Positions 19,260 to 27,673 of a stretch of DNA of 64,000 nt are shown here, in pieces. Each line of letters starts with the position of its first letter. Positions within the stretch are counted from its first letter, which is position 1. A program made the position numbers and the translations under genes. Below the pieces are notes generated by a model. That model was given only the letters and a program-made list of their open reading frames with translations. It did no database searches and was not told where the DNA came from. Origin of the DNA: JAWPMT01 sp964653795 (GTDB taxonomy: Bacteria > Bacteroidota > Bacteroidia > Cytophagales > Cyclobacteriaceae); the NCBI GenBank assembly GCA_964653795.1, contig CAZZHO010000003.1, positions 1 to 64,000 of the forward strand, in the 5' to 3' direction.

Positions 19260-19289
19260 AAAAAGGCCACCCCTAAAAGGAGGGGTGGC
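19260..19289 (-). terminator. Terminator-like hairpin before the polyvalent gene
   Basis: A perfect 9-bp inverted repeat, GCCACCCCT/AGGGGTGGC with a 6-nt loop, is followed on the minus strand by a run of five T. It lies about 22 bp upstream of the ATG at 19237, so it would end transcripts entering from the TOPRIM gene or act as an attenuator of the 18-kb unit. Confidence 0.6.
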
Positions 19290-19722
19290 TTCATGTATCT
19301 TCCTTAGCAAAGTCTCGTCAGGCTATTCGATATGATTGCTCCCTTAATCGTTGAGACCTGTTTGCCTCTGAAGATTTAGGTTAAAAGTAGATGGCACCTA
19401 TCGCTTCCACTAGGTACGCTTTGGTTCACCGGTACGAAATCGGGTAATAGGGCTAATCGTTGTATGAAGCCTAAGAGATTGATCAACAAATCCTCTTTAA
19501 AGGGGGTGTACCCTTAAAGGCGGTGAGCATGTTGAGGAAACTGATGATCAAATCGTCCTTAAAGGAGTTGACCTTCCTTAAGAGGGTTAACTGCCTTAAA
19601 GAGGACGAAAAGTACATAAGTGCCATTTTACCTTCTTAAGGGGAGGTATTCCAGAGATAATAAGAGGGAGTTACTTCAGACAGACCTTCCACCGATTGGG
19701 TGAAAAGTCAACTAGAGGGGTT
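19290..19722. other. Non-coding region with CCTTAAAGG-type iterated motifs
   Basis: About 430 bp without a convincing gene. Between 19494 and 19645 the core CTTTAAAGG, CCTTAAAGG, CCTTAAGAGG or TCTTAAGGGG occurs six times: near 19494, 19511, 19556, 19575, 19593 and 19634. A longer imperfect direct repeat beginning GATCAA..AAATC and ending in the core links 19481-19508 and 19543-19570. Iterons like this are typical of replication-initiator or regulator binding regions. Its place between the divergently functioning TOPRIM gene and the 18-kb unit would suit an origin or control region. No relaxase gene is visible to support oriT. Confidence 0.5.
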
Positions 19723-21276
19723 TCAAGTCTTGATAAACTTTCCGGGACTTGTGAAGTCCTGTGCCACCTTTAAAATTTGCTTAAGTAATTCTGGCATTGT
19801 AGTAATGTCCATTTGGTAGGATAGATGCCTGGCAAAAAGTACTTTGTCAAATGTCGCTTTCTTCTTTTGAAAAAGAAGCCGACTCACATTGCTAAGAAAA
19901 TCCTTAGAAGGATCAAAATCCTCGCCTAAAATAGGTTCTCCTAGCGGATAAATCTCGTTCAGGACCCGGATTGATTCATCCAATGCAAAGAGGTCCTCAA
20001 ATGTCCCCTCTTCAATAAAAAAAAGCCGATAACGATTCATCCTATCCTTTATCACCCTTTGAATGTCATCACGTTCCTTGGTTGCATCAGCATCCAGCAG
20101 CACAATAATTTTGCGATTTGGGTATTTAACTTTGAAGTTGAAAAAATCTTCCCTCAGCTTTTGTTTGGACTTTGAATTATAGACCTGAATCAGATGCTCG
20201 GACAAAATGAACCTGGTTCTGAAGGCTAGAATGGGCAGAGCTACCTCTTCGCTTTCACCTTCAACCATGATCAGACATTCCGGTTGGTCAACAATATTGA
20301 TTTGATCAATGAAGCCTCGTATGCGATTGGCAAGACTCTTTCGAAAATCTTCTTCAAAGGTATTGAAGTGAAGAAACCCAATTCTTTTAGACAGTTTCTT
20401 GTTTAAAAGGATTCCCCGGTAGTGCAATAACTCTTCCGGTAACCGGAGCGCTTGTTTTTCCCCACAGCATGGGCAGGTTATTTCATCCTGATAACTGTCC
20501 TTGGCGCTTGAGGCATATAGCCTTATCTCTTCCAACTGGGTTTTGAAATCTGCTAATTCAGAATGATCTATTAGACGATCTATACCTTGTTCTGATAGCA
20601 CTGCATGCTTGAAGTGGAAATAGGAATAATGAAGAGATTCATTCATGGCCATTTCTTCCAGCTTCGCTCGTTCATATCCAGGAAAGGCCACTCCAAGGCT
20701 ATTAAATTGATGATTGATATGCGAGCGATACTGACCGTGGAATCGGGCTAGTTCTTCAAGAGGTGGGAAGTTCATCAGTCTAAGTAACAGTCGAAAACGA
20801 TCTGTAAGCTCGTTGGGCAATAGTTCCGGTGGTAATCGTTCTTCAAGGAAGTAACTGAGTCCCATCCGGGTCAATCCGATTTTCTCATCAACGGAAGGGA
20901 AGTCCTGCTCAATCTCATCAAGTGTGATCCCAGTCTGTGATAAAAGTAACTCCAGTTCATCATCACAGGCGACTTCCTTAGTCCAGTTGCACAACATGAC
21001 CGTATATGGAGTCAACTCCAGCCGCCACTCAAATTTGTACTGATAATGCGGCAGGTACTTTTCATAGAGGGTTTCCAATATGGCTTTCCACAATTCACGA
21101 TAGGCGTGGAATTTATCCGTGATTATCAGGGTCTGATCAGAGTCTGAAGGTTTGGTCAGGTGTAGTTTTATCAGGTGATTGAGTATACCCTCAATATCCC
21201 CATGAGCTAGTCTGTTCAGAGTCCCTTTGATGATGTGTAAGTAGCTGTCTTTGACAATGTCCTTCATTTTGGCCAT
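19723..21276 (-). CDS. OLD-family-type TOPRIM protein without ATPase domain
   Basis: 517 residues from the ATG at 21276; the TTG at 21309 is less likely. The C-terminal half carries a TOPRIM domain: LIMVEGESEEVALPIL with the catalytic glutamate, then KIIVLLDADATKERDD with the DxD. FEDLFALDESIRVLNEIYP follows, which is typical of OLD/RecF-like nucleases. A CPCCGE zinc pair precedes it. The N-terminal half lacks the ABC ATPase that OLD nucleases normally have and is mostly helical. A DNA- or RNA-cleaving defence role is inferred; a primase-like function is the alternative. It lies just downstream of the Pycsar pair. Confidence 0.7.
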   Translation of the reverse strand: MAKMKDIVKDSYLHIIKGTLNRLAHGDIEGILNHLIKLHLTKPSDSDQTLIITDKFHAYRELWKAILETLYEKYLPHYQYKFEWRLELTPYTVMLCNWTKEVACDDELELLLSQTGITLDEIEQDFPSVDEKIGLTRMGLSYFLEERLPPELLPNELTDRFRLLLRLMNFPPLEELARFHGQYRSHINHQFNSLGVAFPGYERAKLEEMAMNESLHYSYFHFKHAVLSEQGIDRLIDHSELADFKTQLEEIRLYASSAKDSYQDEITCPCCGEKQALRLPEELLHYRGILLNKKLSKRIGFLHFNTFEEDFRKSLANRIRGFIDQINIVDQPECLIMVEGESEEVALPILAFRTRFILSEHLIQVYNSKSKQKLREDFFNFKVKYPNRKIIVLLDADATKERDDIQRVIKDRMNRYRLFFIEEGTFEDLFALDESIRVLNEIYPLGEPILGEDFDPSKDFLSNVSRLLFQKKKATFDKVLFARHLSYQMDITTMPELLKQILKVAQDFTSPGKFIKT

Positions 21277-21395
21277 AATTGGATCTGCGACATATTGATC
21301 TGCAACCAATGAAGATACAACGTAGGTAGATACACAAGGGTGTTAGAGTCTATGTTTTTAGGCCCGGATAAAACAAAGGATACATAGAGGGAGTT

Positions 21396-21908
21396 TCAGC
21401 GGGCAACCAGAACGAATATGGCCAGGACCAGGGCTGCCAGACAGATCCAGGAAGCAATTCTAAAAAGTGAGTGTTTCTGCAAAGCTATTTCTGCATTATT
21501 AGTGATTTGATCACCAAAGTCCCTCTCAGGTTCTGACAAGGAAACCCCGTGTTTTGATTCAAACAACTCGATATACTGAGCGGTGGAAAGCTCCGCTATA
21601 TCCTTAAAGAATAAAAGGTTTATGGAACTTTTGAGTTGCTGAAACTTTTCATTTTCCATTTTTTTGAAGAATCGAAAGCCCTTTTTAGTTATCGGGTTAA
21701 TGCTGTACATACAGATACAGGCGGACACTCCGAAAAGGAAAATCAATAGGTTCTCAAATATCTTCTCGTCCGCAGCAAAAACCTGATCCAATTTGAGGAC
21801 TCCGACAATAGCACCAATATTCAGGGCAAGTAAACCTGCATTCTTGGTCTCTGCATACCTCAACCAACCATTAACCTCGGTCAGTGTGAATTTTAAATCT
21901 TCATTCAT
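21396..21908 (-). CDS. pycTM: Pycsar effector PycTM
   Basis: 170 residues with two N-terminal transmembrane helices (about 24-44 and 50-70), a soluble middle with KHGVSLSEPER, and a third helix at the C-terminus (about 150-170). The size, the opening LTEVNGWLRYAETKNAG and the layout match PycTM. In that family cCMP or cUMP binding triggers membrane damage and cell death on phage infection. Its start overlaps the cyclase stop by 4 bp, the typical two-gene Pycsar operon. The effector helices appear intact, so the system is probably functional. Confidence 0.85.
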   Translation of the reverse strand: MNEDLKFTLTEVNGWLRYAETKNAGLLALNIGAIVGVLKLDQVFAADEKIFENLLIFLFGVSACICMYSINPITKKGFRFFKKMENEKFQQLKSSINLLFFKDIAELSTAQYIELFESKHGVSLSEPERDFGDQITNNAEIALQKHSLFRIASWICLAALVLAIFVLVAR

Positions 21909-22951
21909 TTTACAATTGCATCAATATCCGTCCAATAGACATCACCACCTATTATGTCACCCTGGTATTCCTTTACAGGTATATCCTGCTTGGTCCACCA
22001 CTTGTTTTTCACACCATTTGACCCTGGATTGGCTTTGGCATATTCCTGCCAAACTTTTTGCGTCATCAGCATTGGGGGTGTTTCAACTTTTAACTCCTTT
22101 TTTTCATAGCTCAACATTTTTCCGTTCCATGTTGAAAGGCTTCCATCTTTGTATTGAATTAGGGAATCGGCAAACTCCTCAATTGTCAGATCTACTACTT
22201 CAGTACTTGTAAGGTATTCAGGTTCTCCGGGTACTCTTTCCCAATTTGTGGGGTATAGACTTAGGAAGAGACTGCCAACCGGATTGAACAACCCAGAAGA
22301 ACCTTTGTTTCGCCATGCTCTGGGGTTTTTTGGATGCCGGGTTACCCTGTATACCGTCTTCGAAATCTCTTTATTTGCTATATCGGTTAGTTTTGAGGCC
22401 ACATTGGCGGTATTACCAATCCATACAAGGTTTTTGTGAGATGCTCTCTCTTTGCCTGTTTTGGCGATTCCGGTTTTGATGACCTTCATTTCACCATAAT
22501 CAATCCCTATTCCTGCTTTAAAGTCAAAACCTTTAAAATGCTTATTGATTACTCTTGAGCATATTGTATTTATAGAAATTGCTGTGTTAATAGCATTTGT
22601 AAAACAATTCTTATTCGGGAAAACGACCATTACTCGGTCACCAATGATGTTCCGTACTATGCCACCATGATGTTGCGCCACCTGGCTAATACCTCGCACA
22701 AAGCAGGTATATAACCTAGCCATGACCTCTTTGGAATGAGTTTGACTCAAAGTGGTTGAGCTGCGTATGTCGGCAAACAAAACACACGTCTTGAGCAGCT
22801 TGGCCTTTTTTGTCCTTCCACTTTCAAAGGTTAACCCAGGATCGTCATCATTTGGTACAAGATCGCTTTGGGTATTGGTAATCTCAAAACCCATTCTGAC
22901 AATGTCTTGAACATCATTGTTGATTGTGGAAAGAACGTCTTTAAGGGCCAT
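21905..22951 (-). CDS. pycC: Pycsar nucleotide cyclase PycC (class III)
   Basis: 348 residues with a class III cyclase domain. The metal aspartates are D61 in VLFADIRSS and D105 in IIGDRVMVVF, and the catalytic asparagine is N183 in GNTANVASK. Aligning by eye, the two residues that recognise adenine in adenylate cyclases (Lys and Asp) are N101 and N174 here, which suits a pyrimidine rather than ATP substrate. The usual transition-state arginine is K187. In Pycsar, phage infection induces cUMP or cCMP production that activates PycTM, the overlapping downstream gene. A C-terminal region of about 150 residues has no recognised domain. Confidence 0.85.
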   Translation of the reverse strand: MALKDVLSTINNDVQDIVRMGFEITNTQSDLVPNDDDPGLTFESGRTKKAKLLKTCVLFADIRSSTTLSQTHSKEVMARLYTCFVRGISQVAQHHGGIVRNIIGDRVMVVFPNKNCFTNAINTAISINTICSRVINKHFKGFDFKAGIGIDYGEMKVIKTGIAKTGKERASHKNLVWIGNTANVASKLTDIANKEISKTVYRVTRHPKNPRAWRNKGSSGLFNPVGSLFLSLYPTNWERVPGEPEYLTSTEVVDLTIEEFADSLIQYKDGSLSTWNGKMLSYEKKELKVETPPMLMTQKVWQEYAKANPGSNGVKNKWWTKQDIPVKEYQGDIIGGDVYWTDIDAIVK

Positions 22952-23136
22952 AAGTAATTACCTATCTGTAAATACCTGACAATTAGTTTGTTTTTGGAGT
23001 ATCAGGTTAGTTACAGAACCAGACTCAAAAAACTCTCCAAATCTTATGACACTGCCAGAATGGCTAATCGAGGGATCCTTCATACTGGCGATTCAATAAG
23101 AATTTCGCTTAAGGACGGTTGGAATTTTGTTACCTC

Positions 23137-24030
23137 CTATAGGAGGCAAGATTTGTAAATCTGGTCTATTCCCCTCATGATTTCATAAGCAACTTGAGGT
23201 ACAATGGCATTACCTAAAGCTTTGATACGTTTGTTCCGCTCGGTATAGTCCATCCCAGGGGGAAGCCCATTAAGCATTCGTATAATTGCGGATTCAAGAA
23301 GGTCTTTGGGGATATTCCCATGTGCATGAGAGCCGAAACCAAAGTACCTTGAGATCCCTTTCTCTTTTTGAACTGCGAAGGGGGACAGGTTGAGTTCTTT
23401 GAGTCGTTTGCTGTCGGTGTCGGTAAGGCCAATCCGTAGATCAACTGGCTCCCTAAACTGGTTAACCTGGTATTGTTCTTGACCCAGTGCGTATTGCGCT
23501 CCTTTGCTCTTTGATATTGCTCCGGGGACTTGACAATCTCCAACCAAGTCGGGGTTATAAGCGACAATCCAAACTCGTTCCCGTTGATGAAATGAACCGA
23601 CCGCCTCAGCCGGAATAACATACGCCCGGCAGGTGTAGCCTTCATTTTCCAGAGCATCAATCTTGAGGTCAACGATGCCGTTGGAAATCGACCCACTAAC
23701 ATTCTCGTTAAGGACCCAAGGGCATCGCACTTCCCGTATGATTCGAAACATTTCTGGCCAGAGGAAACGGTGGTCCTCTTGGCCTCTACCCAGGCCTGCA
23801 TAAGAATGTGGTTGGCAGGGATCGCCCCCTGTAATGATTTCAATTCGTTTTCTGAATGGTGTTCCATTAAATTCTTTGATATTTCCGAAGCACTCAGACT
23901 CAGGGAAAAGAAGGGCAACTTTAGAATTACACCAGGGGTCTATTTCTACATGGGCGACATTTTGCCACCCCACCCAATGCGCTGCTAATTGAAACCCTCC
24001 AATGCCGTTAAACAGTGCTAAATGCCTCAT
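23137..24030 (-). CDS. C5-cytosine DNA methyltransferase
   Basis: 297 residues with the full motif set: motif I LFNGIGGFQ (6-14), motif IV GGDPCQPHS with catalytic Cys72, motif VI NENVSG (108-113), motif VIII QRERVW, and motif X LGNAIVPQ near the end. The target-recognition region between VIII and IX is short (about residues 155-250), as in phage and mobile-element Dcm proteins. No cognate restriction gene is adjacent, so it is probably an orphan or protective methylase; the DUF2726 and DUF3883 nucleases 1-4 kb away are possible partners. A 217-codon frame runs inside it in another register. Confidence 0.9.
   Translation of the reverse strand: MRHLALFNGIGGFQLAAHWVGWQNVAHVEIDPWCNSKVALLFPESECFGNIKEFNGTPFRKRIEIITGGDPCQPHSYAGLGRGQEDHRFLWPEMFRIIREVRCPWVLNENVSGSISNGIVDLKIDALENEGYTCRAYVIPAEAVGSFHQRERVWIVAYNPDLVGDCQVPGAISKSKGAQYALGQEQYQVNQFREPVDLRIGLTDTDSKRLKELNLSPFAVQKEKGISRYFGFGSHAHGNIPKDLLESAIIRMLNGLPPGMDYTERNKRIKALGNAIVPQVAYEIMRGIDQIYKSCLL
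23214..23867 (-). CDS. Possible overlapping gene inside the cytosine methyltransferase
   Basis: A 217-codon frame from ATG at 23867 (234 codons if TTG at 23918), same strand as the methyltransferase but shifted. It lies wholly inside that gene. Its features, SGQKCFESYGKCDALGSL, LMLWKMKATPAGRMLFRL, LPTPTANDS and LNPQLYECLMGFPLGWT, look to me like a recurrent sequence type seen in phage entries next to or inside dcm genes. SGQKCFES is the shifted reading of the conserved WPEMFRII codons, and MGFPLGWT that of NGLPPGMD. It could be a true overlapping gene or a recurring by-product of conserved Dcm codons. Function unknown. Confidence 0.4.
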   Translation of the reverse strand: MEHHSENELKSLQGAIPANHILMQAWVEAKRTTVSSGQKCFESYGKCDALGSLTRMLVGRFPTASLTSRLMLWKMKATPAGRMLFRLRRSVHFINGNEFGLSLITPTWLEIVKSPEQYQRAKERNTHWVKNNTRLTSLGSQLIYGLALPTPTANDSKNSTCPPSQFKKRKGSQGTLVSALMHMGISPKTFLNPQLYECLMGFPLGWTIPSGTNVSKL

Positions 24031-24250
24031 AATTACTGTGCTTTTTGAGGCAAAGGAGCGGTCGTTTTATGGCTGCCAATAGGTGCGATCAGGTACTATA
24101 GAACACTATAGCGGACATTTGTACCAAGGAACAATTCGTTGGAAGTAAAGTGGGGGGACATGCGAATTGTATCGTCCCGAAAGTCAAAAGTGGTACAATA
24201 AAAATTCTTACGGAGATATCACTTTTGCCTCTTGGACCAATCTATTGTTA

Positions 24251-24700
24251 ATGTCTTTATCAATTATGCCAATGACATTGAAACAGGCTAATGACTTTGT
24301 CACTGCTAATCACAGGCATTTAGGTGCAGTGAGAGGTCATAAATTCTCGATAGCACTTTTGGAGGACCATAAAATTGTAGGGTGTGTTATAGTCGGAAGA
24401 CCCCTTTCTCGACATTTGGACAATGGCTTAAATTGTGAGATTACCAGACTCTGTACCAATGGGGCAAGGAATGGTTGTTCAAAGCTCTATTCAGCCGCAG
24501 CCAAAACCGCAAAGTACATGGGTTATAAAAATATTTACACCTATATACAGATTAATGAATCAGGTACATCCTTGAAAGCATCGGGTTGGTGTTTGGACAA
24601 GGCTAAATGTGGTGGAGGATCTTGGTCCAGAAATTCACGGAAAAGAAATGACAGTCATAATACATGCTTTAAAAAGCGTTACGTGTTGCACCTGAATTAG
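24251..24700 (+). CDS. XF1762-like/GNAT-fold phage-type protein
   Basis: 149 residues from ATG at 24251; an upstream in-frame TTG at 24167 would add 28 residues of less typical sequence. The core ANDFVTANHRHLG, VGCVIVGRPLSRHLDN, EITRLCTNGARNGCSKLY and TSLKASGW corresponds to the XF1762 family found in phages and plasmids, which looks like a GNAT acyltransferase fold. Its biochemical role is not established. It is transcribed away from the methyltransferase gene, about 220 bp apart, and is probably monocistronic. Confidence 0.75.
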   Translation: MSLSIMPMTLKQANDFVTANHRHLGAVRGHKFSIALLEDHKIVGCVIVGRPLSRHLDNGLNCEITRLCTNGARNGCSKLYSAAAKTAKYMGYKNIYTYIQINESGTSLKASGWCLDKAKCGGGSWSRNSRKRNDSHNTCFKKRYVLHLN

Positions 24701-24811
24701 CTAAGAAATCGTTGTGGTTTTTTTGCGATTACATCTAAATACCTCGGCTATCGTACATGAAGTCAGGATAAATTGAAAAGAGCGATATTTGCAAGTACTA
24801 GACTTTACTAA

Positions 24812-25234
24812 ATGAAAGTATTAAGGTTTAACCTCTCAGAAATTCAACCTCTTGTTGATCATGCGGCTAAAGCAAAAATCCACACTCCCACTTTCGCACA
24901 ACGATATGAAGAGGTTGAAGGTCAATTTGTAGAAAAAAAGAAACTAGAAGTGTCTCCGGGTCTGATTTTGGTTAAAGATCAAGGGACCTATCTTTTGTCC
25001 AATGGGGCTCTAAAAGAAGGAGAAACTGCTTCTAATCTTGGGTTGATTTCTTATGCAGAGGGGACTAATCCTAAGACTGATCCAGACTGGTGGGACGTTT
25101 CCCGTGAACTATGTGGTGGTGATGATTTTGCTGAATACCTACCCTTAGAGTGGTTCTCTGAGGCACTGGAACAAGGTGATCAGTATTTGGAATTACTGAT
25201 GACAGACGACTCTATTGAAATGAGCTTAGCTTAA
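24812..25234 (+). CDS. DUF3085-like protein
   Basis: 140 residues. The N-terminus LRFNLSEIQPLVDHAAKAK, the central PGLILVKDQGTYLLSNG and the acidic motif WWDVSRELCGGDDFAEYLP resemble the DUF3085 family of plasmids and conjugative elements. No catalytic residues are known for this family. It follows the XF1762-like gene in the same direction with a 110-bp gap, and ends 26 bp before the convergent nuclease gene. Confidence 0.6.
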   Translation: MKVLRFNLSEIQPLVDHAAKAKIHTPTFAQRYEEVEGQFVEKKKLEVSPGLILVKDQGTYLLSNGALKEGETASNLGLISYAEGTNPKTDPDWWDVSRELCGGDDFAEYLPLEWFSEALEQGDQYLELLMTDDSIEMSLA

Positions 25235-25259
25235 ACTATAAATCGATTAAAGGGGTGTT

Positions 25260-26135
25260 TTAGCTTGAAGACCTTGCTTTAATCTCCTTAAGGAAGGTGA
25301 TGTAGTTTTCCATATCTGCTTGTCCACTTTTCTTCCTTATCCTATATAACTCAAAACCAGCTTCACTAATAAGTCTGTTTTTTAATTCATCTCTGGCCTT
25401 TTGCTCCGGGCTATCGTGGTAGGAGCTATCCAATTCAAAGAAGTGGGTGGATTTGTAGTCCGTTGAATCTATGACGACCAAATCGACAGTGGTCGAAAGA
25501 AAAAAGCCTCTTTCCCTACCGTTAAACTGCTCAAGAACCCCGTTGTTAATCACGGTTGATAGAGCTGTGTTTGGCAATAGGATTGAGGTGGAAAAAACTT
25601 GCCTGGCCGCCTCATAGAACTCTTGTTCTTGTGGAGATTTAAACACAGAGATTGCATAACTTTCTGTTTTCTTCTTCTCGATTTCCTGAACTGAAAAATT
25701 GGATTGTATCTCATGGGCCACTTTGGTAGCGGCTATACCATCGGCTAACTTTTTATCATGTTCCTGGATTATTGGGATGCAGATTTCGTGATGCGGTAGC
25801 TCTTTAGCGAAATCATAGCTTTGAGTTTTTTCTACCAGAAGGACAATTAGCTTTTCATGGTTCCTTGTGGACAACCTGAAGTTGTAGCTTTCCGACTTAT
25901 GAAAGGTCAGGATCGTGCCGAGCTCGGCAATATTCTCCTTATCCCCGGAAGTATCCTGGTTGATAAGCTCGTCAACGAAGTGAGTGTTAAAGACATTCGT
26001 AAATATAGGATCTTCAGACAACGCTTGAAAGGTCTTGTTATCGCGAAGTATTGGCATAAGCTCATCCCAATTCTTACTGGAAATTAACCCTAGTACTTTC
26101 TCCCGGTCTATTTCCTGTTCTTCGTCTCTATTCAT
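25260..26135 (-). CDS. DUF2726 putative nuclease
   Basis: 291 residues from ATG at 26135. A longer frame up to 26360 is rejected because it overlaps the upstream gene and reads poorly. The C-terminal half has the DUF2726 signature: VDLVVIDSTD, FFELDSSYH (about 230-238) and FELYRIRKKS, the D..ExD..K order of a PD-(D/E)XK-type nuclease. The N-terminal half is helical and charged. It lies 28 bp after the DUF3883 gene and is the last gene of a six-gene run from 31.3 kb, so the two nucleases are probably co-expressed. DNA cleavage in defence is inferred. Confidence 0.7.
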   Translation of the reverse strand: MNRDEEQEIDREKVLGLISSKNWDELMPILRDNKTFQALSEDPIFTNVFNTHFVDELINQDTSGDKENIAELGTILTFHKSESYNFRLSTRNHEKLIVLLVEKTQSYDFAKELPHHEICIPIIQEHDKKLADGIAATKVAHEIQSNFSVQEIEKKKTESYAISVFKSPQEQEFYEAARQVFSTSILLPNTALSTVINNGVLEQFNGRERGFFLSTTVDLVVIDSTDYKSTHFFELDSSYHDSPEQKARDELKNRLISEAGFELYRIRKKSGQADMENYITFLKEIKARSSS

Positions 26136-26163
26136 ACAAATTCTAAATTCAAGAATACCAAAA

Positions 26164-27657
26164 CTATAATTGTTTGAGCAGAACCCTGTATCGTATCGGC
26201 TCCAAAAGTACCTGCTTATCAACGTTTCCCGACAGTTCATAGAACTCTCCAAAGTTATGTTCAGCATCAAAATTGTAAACGCGATAAATAACATACCGGC
26301 CTTCCCTGGATCGCATATAGGCCAATTCATTTTCGGAGAGATAGAAGGGTGTAGAGGCACCTCCGGGAGTCGTCTTTACTTCGATGTATTTTTCACTACC
26401 CTCCAGGTCAAAAGACAACACGTCATAGCCCTTGCCATCTTGAACAATTTCAACCCGTTCAGCCTCATCATCCATTCCACTGCTTCTCAGAAATTCTATC
26501 TCATATTGTCTGACAAGCTTCTCCCCGGCATCACCGAGATCTTTGTGCTCTTTAGATTTTTTTGAGTAGTCAATATCAACCCCCTTAAACTCACGGTTTC
26601 GGTCTGGTATGGATTCCAAGCCCTCCTTCGGCCTCGGTCTTCTTACGAGTTTGTTTTTAAACAAACTAGGAGGTAACGCTTGCCCATCCCACACCGCCCG
26701 GACAATTGAGTGATAGGCTTGCTCGTGGTCTTTGATGAACTGTACGCATACCTCAGTCAGGGAGCCCCAATTTTCTTTGACCAGGTCTGAGAACGGGATC
26801 TCATTCCAGTATGCAGATTCCGGTATCAAAGAGTCGCATAATTCAATCTGATCGGCACTGAGCTTGGAATAGGACTGGTTCTGACTGTCTATCTTGTAAA
26901 GAAAAGATTCCGAATCCGGGGAGGCATTGATCCCAAAGGTGAAGAAGATGTTTTTTCCCTTGTGCTCCTTTGGAAAGACCTTGACCCAGGTATAACATTT
27001 GAACAAGGCGGCAGGAACATTCTCTCCCTCTGCATTGACTCTCCATCCCCTTTGAGACCAGACCTTCTTCCCCTCTACTTCAAACCCTGATAACCTAACA
27101 GCTATTTTTTGACCCAGGTAAAGGCTCTTCTCCCATACAGTATCCATTATCCGGTTCTTAGCTTTTATATGGCCTTCATCATAAGGGTCGTAAGGTTTGG
27201 ATTGCCAGGCCTTAAAATGTTCCAGCTCGGAAGTATCGAAAAACGCTATCCCTTCATTTTCTTGTGTCTCACCTCTAGGCGAGGCATATCGTTGGAAATT
27301 ATCCTCATTTTGCCAAAAGTCCCTCGCAGCCTGGGCTTCGATAAAACCGAAAAGCTCGTCTTTGAGCTTTTTGGCCTTACCCTTGCCCAGCTCTTCTGCC
27401 AGATTATAAAAGCCGTTACCGTGATCCTGCTCCTCATTGCTTTTATAAATGGTCAAAGCACTGAGCATTGGCCTCGGCTCAGGTTGAGAATTCTCAAAAG
27501 CCGAAACTTCGCCCAATATGGTGCTGAGTTCCTTGCGACCCGAGTTGGTGCTCAAGTCTAGGTCCAGCCCGCAGTCTTTTACCAGGTCACTATAGTAAAC
27601 GAACTTGTCCCTTTCGCGGGCGACCTGAACCAAATAATCTCTTACCCTGTGATTCAT
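26164..27657 (-). CDS. DUF3883 domain-containing putative nuclease
   Basis: 497 residues. The N-terminus (MNHRVRDYLVQVARE, then KFVYYSDLVKDCGLD) is typical of proteins carrying C-terminal DUF3883. The C-terminal domain has LGDAGEKLVRQYE, GKGYDVLSFD and KYIEVKTTPGG (about 420-428), the E..D..ExK pattern of a PD-(D/E)XK nuclease. Such proteins are frequent in restriction and other defence loci. It follows a four-helix membrane protein (16 bp) and precedes the DUF2726 nuclease (28 bp). Catalytic residues look intact. Confidence 0.75.
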   Translation of the reverse strand: MNHRVRDYLVQVARERDKFVYYSDLVKDCGLDLDLSTNSGRKELSTILGEVSAFENSQPEPRPMLSALTIYKSNEEQDHGNGFYNLAEELGKGKAKKLKDELFGFIEAQAARDFWQNEDNFQRYASPRGETQENEGIAFFDTSELEHFKAWQSKPYDPYDEGHIKAKNRIMDTVWEKSLYLGQKIAVRLSGFEVEGKKVWSQRGWRVNAEGENVPAALFKCYTWVKVFPKEHKGKNIFFTFGINASPDSESFLYKIDSQNQSYSKLSADQIELCDSLIPESAYWNEIPFSDLVKENWGSLTEVCVQFIKDHEQAYHSIVRAVWDGQALPPSLFKNKLVRRPRPKEGLESIPDRNREFKGVDIDYSKKSKEHKDLGDAGEKLVRQYEIEFLRSSGMDDEAERVEIVQDGKGYDVLSFDLEGSEKYIEVKTTPGGASTPFYLSENELAYMRSREGRYVIYRVYNFDAEHNFGEFYELSGNVDKQVLLEPIRYRVLLKQL

Positions 27658-27673
27658 ATTCCAAAGTCTGTTT

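Noticed and set aside
19238..19294. In-frame upstream ATG of the polyvalent gene
   Set aside because: The extra 19 codons fall in a terminator-like hairpin, so 19237 is the better start.
19481..19650. CRISPR array
   Set aside because: The motifs are only 8-10 bp, irregularly spaced and not separated by uniform spacers; no cas genes are present.
26136..26360. N-terminal extension of the DUF2726 gene
   Set aside because: It overlaps the DUF3883 gene and reads as unlikely protein; ATG at 26135 gives a normal start.
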